NCBI GenBank assembly: GCA_964352815.1 | Contig: CAYGTO010000018.1 | Location: 1-14,371 of the forward strand | DNA length: 14,371 nucleotides | DNA from: CAYGTO01 sp964352815 | Lineage (GTDB): Bacteria; Pseudomonadota; Alphaproteobacteria; Rickettsiales; UBA3002 | Reading direction: 5' to 3' | In this document: one piece after another, positions 6,311 to 11,331 of the stretch | Numbering within the stretch: position 1 is the stretch's first letter | Layout of the letters: every line of letters begins with the position of its first letter | Notes under the pieces: generated by a model | The model's database searches: none | What the model saw: the letters and a program-made list of their open reading frames with translations, nothing else | What the model was told of the DNA's origin: nothing | Made by a program: the position numbers and the translations under genes

Positions 6311-8044
6311 ATGTCACTGATTCGCCATGAAATCGATTCCGATGATGATGCTTATTTCGAGCGCGTAGCCGCCGGGATTAAGGCAGAGCTGTCCTTTATC
6401 TGGCGGGCGCATCAGCGCGTCGGCCTCAAAGGCAAAATGTCAGTCTATTCCTTCCGCGGCGAAGAACCGTTTCGCTCGCAAGATCACGGCATGACCTTCT
6501 GGTTCGGCCCCGACGAGATCGACGCCGCCGTTGAAAAAGTCATGGAAGTCTATAATCGTGGCAAGCGCCCCAACACCAGCCTGCTGCTTAACCCCATCGT
6601 TCATGAAGAAATTGGCGAAGGCACCTATCGGCGTATTGGCTCCGGCGTGCTCTGGTGCACCTCCTTCAGCAAAGGCATCGCCGAAATGACACCCGATAAG
6701 CTCGAGCGCCTGCATAGCCTTGGTATCAAAGCCAGCTATTTCACGCGCGGCGACAAAGCGGAAGCGGGCATCAAAATGCTCGGCGTTGCCAAAGAAACCC
6801 TCGAACCGCTCGAAGGCGGCGTCGTTGCTGGCATGCAGGATATTTATGAAGTCGCTGATATTGAGAGTGACGAATATAAGAATTTCTACCTGCTCTCCGG
6901 CCTCTCCTATCTCAGCTCCCATGGCGCTTACACGCATCCGGGCTTTGAGACCATGTTTGAGGAAGATTTGAAAGAAGAGGGCGCAGCGCTGGAAAGCCTC
7001 GACCTGGATGCCATGACCGTTGAGAGCCAACCGCTCGAAGATGCACGCGTGTGTTGGAACAATTATGACCGCCACCACTCGCTCTACAAGCGTTTCAGCA
7101 ATGATGTCAGCAAGCTAGAGGAAAATCTGCGCTTCTATAATTTATGTGCGCGTGATTTTGAGCTGTTCGACGCTACTGGCCCTATGCGCGCCGGCGCTGA
7201 TCAAGAATTTGAGTTCCTCGTTGAGGGGTTGGTGCCGCGCGGCGCTATTATGGTGCTCGCCGGCTCAGGGGGAACCGGTAAATCCTCGATCGCGCACCAT
7301 CTTTGCGTGCTTGGCTCCATTGATTGGGAGAAAGACGAAAATCCGGTCTGGCTCGGCCAACCCATTGTCAAAGATCATTTTAAAGGGGTCTGTGTTTATT
7401 TCTCAGGGGAGGATGGACCGGCGATTATTAATGCGCGTGGCGAGTTGTTCGACCCCGACAAACGCTCACGCCGCCTGATGTTCCACCGGACTGATTTCCG
7501 CGACAAGGCCGGCAATGAGAGCAGCTTCCCCGAATTCCTCAAACGTTTGCGCGATATGCCGGATGTGCCGCTGATGGTTGTTGATCCGGCGCGTAAATAC
7601 CTCACCGGTGATGAGAATGACGCCGGCGTGGTGAGTGAGTTCTTCGAGGCGATTGAAGAGTTCGCGCTTGAGAAAAATACATCCGTGATTGTGGTGCATC
7701 ACTTGGCCAAAGGCGCCCGCCCGCAAAGCGCCCGCGAAGTACTCGATGAGCTCCGCGGCTCACAGGTCTTCATTGACCGCCCGCGTGTGGTGATCGGCAT
7801 GTATCGCGACGGGCCACATACCGTCGTTGGCCTCGCCAAATGTAACATCCCGCCCAACTTAGGCATGGTCACCGCCGAACGCGTCTTTGCACGTAATCCG
7901 AAAACGCTCGAGCTGATCCAACTGCCTGGCGCGGAAGGCGTACGCAATGAGTTCATGACCGAAGAAGAGCTTGAACAGCTCAAAGAAGCCGCTGAGATGG
8001 AAGCGCTCGTTGAAGAAGCAAAGGAAGATAAAGCGAAGAAGTAG
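6311..8044 (+). CDS. RecA-superfamily (RepA/AAA_25-like) ATPase with unidentified N-terminal region
   Basis: This is a 577-residue protein. Residues about 300-545 form a RecA-like ATPase. They contain Walker A GSGGTGKSS (318-326), an FSGEDGP segment (365-371) corresponding to the SAED motif of RepA helicases, Walker B PLMVVDPAR (420-428, Asp425), VIVVHHLAKGA (459-469) and RGSQVFIDRPR (482-492). This order matches RepA/AAA_25 hexameric ATPases, related to RSF1010 RepA and DnaB-type helicases. Residues 1-299 match nothing I recognise; they include an SFRGEEPF segment and an aromatic HGMTFWFGPDEI segment. The C-terminal 30 residues are a charged helix. GGGAG precedes ATG 6311 by five bases. No plasmid partition genes, origin iterons or phage genes are nearby, so a chromosomal accessory role in DNA metabolism is as likely as replication. 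Confidence 0.85.
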   Translation: MSLIRHEIDSDDDAYFERVAAGIKAELSFIWRAHQRVGLKGKMSVYSFRGEEPFRSQDHGMTFWFGPDEIDAAVEKVMEVYNRGKRPNTSLLLNPIVHEEIGEGTYRRIGSGVLWCTSFSKGIAEMTPDKLERLHSLGIKASYFTRGDKAEAGIKMLGVAKETLEPLEGGVVAGMQDIYEVADIESDEYKNFYLLSGLSYLSSHGAYTHPGFETMFEEDLKEEGAALESLDLDAMTVESQPLEDARVCWNNYDRHHSLYKRFSNDVSKLEENLRFYNLCARDFELFDATGPMRAGADQEFEFLVEGLVPRGAIMVLAGSGGTGKSSIAHHLCVLGSIDWEKDENPVWLGQPIVKDHFKGVCVYFSGEDGPAIINARGELFDPDKRSRRLMFHRTDFRDKAGNESSFPEFLKRLRDMPDVPLMVVDPARKYLTGDENDAGVVSEFFEAIEEFALEKNTSVIVVHHLAKGARPQSAREVLDELRGSQVFIDRPRVVIGMYRDGPHTVVGLAKCNIPPNLGMVTAERVFARNPKTLELIQLPGAEGVRNEFMTEEELEQLKEAAEMEALVEEAKEDKAKK

Positions 8045-8094
8045 GAATTCCGCCACTTTTTGCCGGCTGTCACACAACTGTAACATTTCTGTGC

Positions 8095-8100
8095 TATTGT
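8095..8100 (+). promoter_or_regulatory. Candidate -10 element for a leaderless transcript
   Basis: TATTGT (8095-8100) ends six bases before the ATG at 8107, so transcription would begin at or next to the start codon. No Shine-Dalgarno precedes the ATG (the bases are CTCCTT). The -35 region 17 bp upstream (ACACAA) is poor, so the call is tentative. Confidence 0.3.
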
Positions 8101-8106
8101 CTCCTT

Positions 8107-8940
8107 ATGAGTCAATGGACAGAAGCAGAACCCATAACGCATCATATCGCTGCCGGAGAACCGGTTTTATCTCCCGTTGAAGGCACCATCGTTAACATTG
8201 CTCCTTCTGAAAAGATCCCCGTCACCTCCTTTGGAATGGCGATTCGCGCAACAAACCCTCCGATGAGTATATGGATCAAACCTATCGACACAATCGTAGA
8301 TCGCGGCACCGCCTTTATGCGTATCGAACTGCCTCACGAAGAAGGGATACGTGTCGAGGAGGGAGATACTGTCTTGCCTGAAACGCCCCTTTTTGTAGCA
8401 GATGGGGCCGGAACATACATTATTCGAGAAACCCGCGGCCCTGTCCGCGAGCAACCCACGCCAACCGAGGAGCATGAGATGGCAGACGCAACAGGATTAG
8501 AAGCATTAGGAATTACATTGGTGCCCCTTGGTGAAGAAAAAAGCGTTCATGTCGCGCCAGAAGTTGACCCCACGCAGGCGACCGGATGGGACGCACTGAA
8601 GAAACCATTAGACGGCCTAGCGGATGCCATGAAAAAACATGCCGCAAAAACCGGACATTTGGCTCCCGAAACAGGGTGGGACCGATTTCCAAAATCATTG
8701 AGTGAGCTCAGCAGTATGATTGAGGCATACACCCTTGGAGAAACTGCAGAAACAACCACCAGATTATCGACAACACCACCAACGGATCAAGAACTCATCG
8801 AAGCGTGTGGTGGCCAAGAAACATTAACTAAAATCGCCAAGGGTACCGATGTCACAGTAACTGAAATCGCGACGCAGCGCTATTACGCGAATAATGAGCA
8901 ACTTGACGGTTGCGACCAAGATCGACTACCCGCGAAGTAA
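8107..8940 (+). CDS. Hypothetical protein, possible biotinyl/lipoyl-like barrel-sandwich N-terminal region
   Basis: I do not recognise this 277-residue protein. Residues about 15-110 are rich in short strands and turns (GEPVLSPVEGTIVNI, FGMAIRAT, RGTAFMRIEL, EEGDTVLPETPLFVADG). This pattern resembles barrel-sandwich hybrid domains such as biotinyl/lipoyl or glucose-PTS EIIA folds. The Met-Lys-Met attachment motif is absent, so it would not be a normal carrier domain. A Pro/Glu-rich linker follows (about 115-127). Two similar segments then appear, TGWDALKKPLDGL (158-170) and TGWDRFPKSLSEL (193-205), suggesting a short internal repeat. No signal peptide or membrane helix is seen. The gene lies 62 bp after the ATPase gene, and the downstream dioxygenase-like gene begins 65 bp after its stop. 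The start lacks a Shine-Dalgarno. Confidence 0.7.
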   Translation: MSQWTEAEPITHHIAAGEPVLSPVEGTIVNIAPSEKIPVTSFGMAIRATNPPMSIWIKPIDTIVDRGTAFMRIELPHEEGIRVEEGDTVLPETPLFVADGAGTYIIRETRGPVREQPTPTEEHEMADATGLEALGITLVPLGEEKSVHVAPEVDPTQATGWDALKKPLDGLADAMKKHAAKTGHLAPETGWDRFPKSLSELSSMIEAYTLGETAETTTRLSTTPPTDQELIEACGGQETLTKIAKGTDVTVTEIATQRYYANNEQLDGCDQDRLPAK

Positions 8941-8969
8941 TCACTTCCGCTGAATCTGAAGATGCCATC

Positions 8970-8998
8970 TTGCCCCTTATGCCATTTTCTGGCATAAC
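8970..8998 (+). promoter_or_regulatory. Putative promoter giving a near-leaderless transcript
   Basis: TTGCCC (8970-8975) is followed by 17 bp and CATAAC (8993-8998). The ATG at 9006 begins eight bases after the -10 ends, which is where transcription should start. No Shine-Dalgarno lies before the ATG (TGTGTGT), consistent with leaderless translation. Confidence 0.35.
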
Positions 8999-9005
8999 TG
9001 TGTGT

Positions 9006-9665
9006 ATGATATTCAGAATTCTCTTGGTGCTTAGTTTAGTCGTCGCGGCAATGCATGCGCGCGCCGATGCGACTGGCATCAATGACTGCACCCCTACCCC
9101 TCAGCTATTCAATCATTCCTATCCTGGAAACAAGCGCATCATCTCTTCCAATGACCTGATCGAGCCGACAGGAAAAGGCGTTTACGCCGATGGCGACTAT
9201 CTGCATATTCGCGGCCAAGTGCTTGATAGCAACTGTCTGCCCGTATTCAATGCACGCGTAGAGCTGTGGCAAAATAACGGTGAGGGGCGCGCAGTGGTAG
9301 CTGGAAACCGTAGCCTCGCCACGCCTAACCCGACATTTGCGGGTACCGGCGTCGCCTTTACCGATCGTGGCGGCCATTTCAGCTTCGAAACGATCTACCC
9401 TGGAACGCGTAATAGCCTCGCACCGCATGTCCACCTTGGGATCACCCATCCGGATTACCGCCGCTGGGCGGGTGCGCTTTATTTCGATGGCGAGCCACTT
9501 AATCAGGATGATTACCGGCTCATGCGCTTGAGCGAATCACGTCGCAGCCCGATTCTGATGCAGCTCGACACAGTGTCGCGCCACTTCGACGGAAGCCGCG
9601 CACCTAAAACAGTTGCCACGACGCGTGTCGTGATCCCTGGCTCGAGTCCGTGGCGGCGTTTCTAA
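9006..9665 (+). CDS. Secreted intradiol-dioxygenase-like protein lacking the tyrosine iron ligands
   Basis: The 219-residue precursor starts with a signal peptide (MIFRILLVLSLVVAAMHARA, cut near residue 20). The mature protein has the intradiol ring-cleavage dioxygenase fold. LHIRGQVLDSNCLPVFNARVELWQNN occupies 66-91, DRGGHFSFETIYPG occupies 120-133, and PHVHLGITHP (140-149) holds His141 and His143, which correspond to the two His ligands of the non-haem Fe(III). In protocatechuate 3,4-dioxygenase two Tyr also bind the iron, one in a GRY-type segment after WQ-x-N and one just after the TI-x-PG segment. Here these positions read GRAVV and PGTRN, so both Tyr appear missing. Aromatic-ring cleavage is therefore doubtful. 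The frame extends upstream to 8910, overlapping the previous gene, but the signal peptide fixes the start at 9006. The stop overlaps the next start (TAATG). Confidence 0.8.
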   Translation: MIFRILLVLSLVVAAMHARADATGINDCTPTPQLFNHSYPGNKRIISSNDLIEPTGKGVYADGDYLHIRGQVLDSNCLPVFNARVELWQNNGEGRAVVAGNRSLATPNPTFAGTGVAFTDRGGHFSFETIYPGTRNSLAPHVHLGITHPDYRRWAGALYFDGEPLNQDDYRLMRLSESRRSPILMQLDTVSRHFDGSRAPKTVATTRVVIPGSSPWRRF

Positions 9666-10084
9666 TGGCCAAATCCTACCACTTTACTTTGCTTCCTGAG
9701 CATTATGGCGTGGCCCGCTATAGTAACGAAGAAGCGGCGCGCGCATTTTATGTGAAGACCATTTTCCGCGGCGGGCTATGGTCACTCACCATCACCGAGG
9801 ATGAAGCGTCACTCGTCGGCCCGGTCGACGCGCTTGCAGAATATGACCAGATCGAATCTGACTGGCGTACGCTCAAACTCCAAGGCCCACTCGATTTCAG
9901 CGAGATCGGCATTCTCTCAGACATCACCGAGGTGTTGAAGAAAGCTAAGGTGAGCGTTTTCGCCCTCTCAACCTACGATACGGACTATATCCTCGTGAAG
10001 CAGGAGAGCTTAGAGACGGCATGCGCGTCACTCACAGAGCAAGGCCATCAGATTGAAGGCGCCACCGCATCGCTTACTGCTTGA
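9665..10084 (+). CDS. ACT domain-containing protein (COG3603-like)
   Basis: The 139-residue protein fits the small COG3603 family of ACT proteins. It has an N-terminal HFTLLPEHYGVARYS segment (6-20). A conserved block of about 68-126 begins WRTLKLQGPLDFSEIGIL and includes VSVFALSTYDTDYILVK (96-112). ACT domains bind amino acids and regulate enzymes, and related tandem-ACT proteins such as eukaryotic CASTOR sense arginine. No ligand is established for this small family, so amino-acid sensing is an inference. It is cytosolic. The start ATG 9665 overlaps the preceding stop as TAATG, implying translational coupling to the secreted dioxygenase-like gene. A GTG at 9650 would add five residues but has no clear Shine-Dalgarno. 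The stop lies 43 bp before tRNA-Met. Confidence 0.88.
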   Translation: MAKSYHFTLLPEHYGVARYSNEEAARAFYVKTIFRGGLWSLTITEDEASLVGPVDALAEYDQIESDWRTLKLQGPLDFSEIGILSDITEVLKKAKVSVFALSTYDTDYILVKQESLETACASLTEQGHQIEGATASLTA

Positions 10085-10127
10085 CAGTCTCGCCAATCAC
10101 GCTAGTTTCCTTTTTCGTCTAAGTAAT

Positions 10128-10204
10128 GGCGGAGTAGCTCAGCTGGTTAGAGCAGCGGAATCATAATCCGCGTGTCGGGGGTTCGAGTCCCTCCTCCGCT
10201 ACCA
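10128..10204 (+). tRNA. tRNA-Met(CAT), elongator
   Basis: This is a complete 77-nt tRNA with an encoded CCA. The acceptor stem pairs GGCGGAG with CTCCGCT (one G-T at the first pair), followed by ACCA. The D-arm is GCTCAGCTGGTTAGAGC. The anticodon stem GCGGA/TCCGC encloses the loop ATCATAA with anticodon CAT. The T-arm contains TTCGAGT. The sequence matches alphaproteobacterial elongator tRNA-Met, and the paired G1-T72 end together with the ordinary anticodon stem argues against an initiator. The last 27 nt (10178-10204) also form the start of a 98-bp repeat that recurs 116 bp downstream. Confidence 0.95.
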
Positions 10205-10275
10205 TCACACTAATATTCAATACGCCCAACAAGGGACTCAAAGAACCCCCGCCAGAATATTAATGCGAACAATCG
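10178..10275 (+). repeat. 98-bp direct repeat, copy 1 (includes the tRNA-Met 3' end)
   Basis: This segment is identical to 10294-10391, and the offset is 116 bp. It starts in the T-arm of tRNA-Met, contains the tRNA 3' end with CCA (27 nt), and extends 71 bp past it. Inside are TAATATTC (10211-10218) and its reverse complement GAATATTA (10255-10262). A reverse-complement near-copy of the tRNA T-arm also lies here: GGGACTC-AAA-GAACCCCC at 10233-10250, against 10177-10191. Confidence 0.93.
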
Positions 10276-10292
10276 CCACGCGATTGCTTCGC
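10265..10292. repeat. Hairpin spanning the junction after repeat copy 1
   Basis: GCGAACAATCG (10265-10275) pairs with CGATTG-C-TTCGC (10281-10292) around a CCACG loop, an 11-bp stem with one bulged base. The left arm is the end of repeat copy 1; the right arm is the unique 18-bp spacer. Copy 2 ends with the same left arm at 10391 but has no right arm after it. The hairpin could act as a tRNA terminator, although there is no T-tract. Confidence 0.6.
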
Positions 10293-10293
10293 T

Positions 10294-10391
10294 GGGGTTC
10301 GAGTCCCTCCTCCGCTACCATCACACTAATATTCAATACGCCCAACAAGGGACTCAAAGAACCCCCGCCAGAATATTAATGCGAACAATCG
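10294..10391 (+). repeat. 98-bp direct repeat, copy 2 (tRNA-Met 3' fragment plus downstream sequence)
   Basis: This is a perfect second copy of 10178-10275, starting GGGGTTCGAGTCCC and ending GCGAACAATCG. It holds only the last 27 nt of a tRNA and cannot be a tRNA gene. It ends four bases before the stop codon of the minus-strand FMN reductase gene (10396-10398). An 18-bp spacer (10276-10293) separates it from copy 1. Confidence 0.93.
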
Positions 10392-10395
10392 TTCC

Positions 10396-10932
10396 CTACA
10401 GCGCCGCGCTGATCGCTGCCTGAATTTGTTGCTGAATGTCGGCGTTAGTAATCTCAGCCTTTTCAGCATCGAAATTTTTCTGGAATGTTGGTACGGATAC
10501 GGTCGCCTTGATATCCATACCAAAGAATGGTGCCGTTTGTTCGATCACTCCGAGCACCCCTGCGCCGCCACGACCACCCGGGCTAGCCGCCATCGCAATC
10601 ATCGGCGTATCTTGATAGACTTTCTGATCAATTCGCGACGCCCAATCAAACAAATTCTTATATACTGCAGTGTAGAGGCCATTATGTTCCGCGAAAGACG
10701 CAATTACTAAATCTGCCGCGCCAATCTTATCGTAAAATTCCTGCGCTTTTGCCGGAACACCGCCCTCTTCCTCGCGGTCTTGCCGATAAAGCGGCAGTTC
10801 ATACTCCGCTAAATCAATGATATCAGCCGTGGCGTCAGGCTGTTGTGCCTGAAGCTGTTCTAGCACATAGTGAACGAGCTGCTTATTGATAGATTTCTGA
10901 TGGTTGGTGGCTGCGAATGCAAGAATATTCAT
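10396..10932 (-). CDS. NAD(P)H-dependent FMN reductase-like flavoprotein
   Basis: The 178-residue product has the flavodoxin-like fold of PF03358. The first strand MNILAFAATN leads into a phosphate-binding loop (ATNHQKSINKQLV, 8-20). Next come the FAEHNGLYTAVYKNLFDWASR segment (80-100), equivalent to the family's PEYNGS/LKNALDW motif, and AASPGGRGGAGVLG (115-128) near the isoalloxazine site. Members bind FMN and reduce FMN, quinones, azo dyes or metals with NAD(P)H; the substrate cannot be read from sequence. It is cytosolic. The start ATG 10932 has GGGAG five bases upstream, so the longer frame from 10980 is rejected. The stop lies beside the tRNA-derived repeat copy 2, which may supply the 3' end of the transcript. 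Confidence 0.92.
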   Translation of the reverse strand: MNILAFAATNHQKSINKQLVHYVLEQLQAQQPDATADIIDLAEYELPLYRQDREEEGGVPAKAQEFYDKIGAADLVIASFAEHNGLYTAVYKNLFDWASRIDQKVYQDTPMIAMAASPGGRGGAGVLGVIEQTAPFFGMDIKATVSVPTFQKNFDAEKAEITNADIQQQIQAAISAAL

Positions 10933-10980
10933 GGTAACTCCCTGATAGAATGGTTTGAAACATCTAAATGCCTTGACCAT

Positions 10981-11008
10981 AATATAAGGGCGGCACTCGG
11001 GATATCAA
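10981..11008 (-). promoter_or_regulatory. Putative promoter of the FMN reductase gene
   Basis: On the minus strand TTGATA (11003-11008) is followed by 16 bp and TATATT (10981-10986). Each element matches five of six consensus bases. Transcription would start near 10974, about 42 nt before ATG 10932. An inverted repeat GGCACT/AGTGCC (10992-10997 and 11025-11030) flanks the -35 and might bind a regulator. Confidence 0.5.
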
Positions 11009-11154
11009 TAATCTTGAAACACGAAGTGCCTTGCCTTATTTAGTTGTAGGTTGATGCTGAAAACTTATGATTCTGCATGATGAAGTTTTCTACAGAGCAT
11101 AGCGGCACACAGCACGCCCTTCAGCGCAGCACATTCCATTCGCTTTACTCGATC

Positions 11155-11202
11155 TTCCCAATATAGGAATAATTCCCATATCGATCCTTCCCAGAAATGG
11201 AA
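11155..11202. promoter_or_regulatory. Candidate enhancer (UAS) repeats for the sigma-54 promoter
   Basis: TTCCCA occurs three times in 39 bp (11155-11160, 11173-11178, 11188-11193). It overlaps a palindrome GGAAT-A-ATTCC (11166-11176) and an inverted pair TTCC/GGAA (11188-11191 and 11199-11202). The cluster sits about 92-139 bp upstream of the -24 element, the usual range for bacterial enhancer-binding protein sites. The cognate activator is not identifiable here. Confidence 0.4.
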
Positions 11203-11254
11203 ATTACTCATTTTTAACCTGAGCTGTTACCAAAATTGATATATTAAAACTATT

Positions 11255-11267
11255 TATCAATAATTTA
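11255..11267 (+). promoter_or_regulatory. Consensus IHF binding site
   Basis: TATCAA-TAAT-TTA matches the IHF consensus WATCAANNNNTTR at every fixed position. It lies in an AT-rich stretch between the candidate enhancer repeats and the sigma-54 promoter, where IHF usually bends DNA to bring the activator to the polymerase. AT-rich DNA gives chance matches, but the position supports the call. TATCAAT is also the right arm of an inverted repeat with ATTGATA at 11235-11241. Confidence 0.6.
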
Positions 11268-11292
11268 AAAAACACTATATAACGCTGTGGAA

Positions 11293-11308
11293 TGGCACAC
11301 CCCTTGCT
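11293..11308 (+). promoter_or_regulatory. Sigma-54 (RpoN) -24/-12 promoter
   Basis: TGGCAC (11293-11298) is followed by ACCCC and TTGCT (11304-11308). This matches the consensus TGGCACG-N4-TTGCW at all but one fixed position, and exactly 10 bp separate the invariant GG and GC. Transcription would start near 11318, leaving a UTR of about 14 nt that contains AGGAGG. The promoter drives the response regulator and hybrid kinase genes. Confidence 0.85.
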
Positions 11309-11331
11309 TTTATGGGTATAGGAGGAACGCC

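Noticed and set aside
6440..7078. A 212-residue frame opposite the ATPase gene
   Set aside because: It is a shadow on the complementary strand of a well-supported gene and has no recognisable motifs.
8910..9005. An upstream start of the dioxygenase-like protein at 8910
   Set aside because: It would overlap the preceding gene by about 30 bp and put 32 residues before an otherwise standard signal peptide.
10294..10320. A second tRNA gene after tRNA-Met
   Set aside because: Only the last 27 nt of the tRNA (part of the T-arm, the acceptor 3' strand and CCA) are present; the D-arm, anticodon arm and 5' acceptor strand are absent.
10178..10391. A small CRISPR-like array
   Set aside because: There are only two copies, 98 bp long, with an 18-bp spacer and tRNA content, and no cas genes; this does not fit CRISPR dimensions.
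10933..10980. A longer FMN reductase starting at 10980
   Set aside because: GGGAG before ATG 10932 would be inside it, the flavodoxin fold starts at MNILAF, and the predicted transcript starts near 10974, inside the extension.
11287..11331. An upstream GTG start of the response regulator at 11287
   Set aside because: It precedes the sigma-54 promoter start site; AGGAGG with proper spacing marks ATG 11332.
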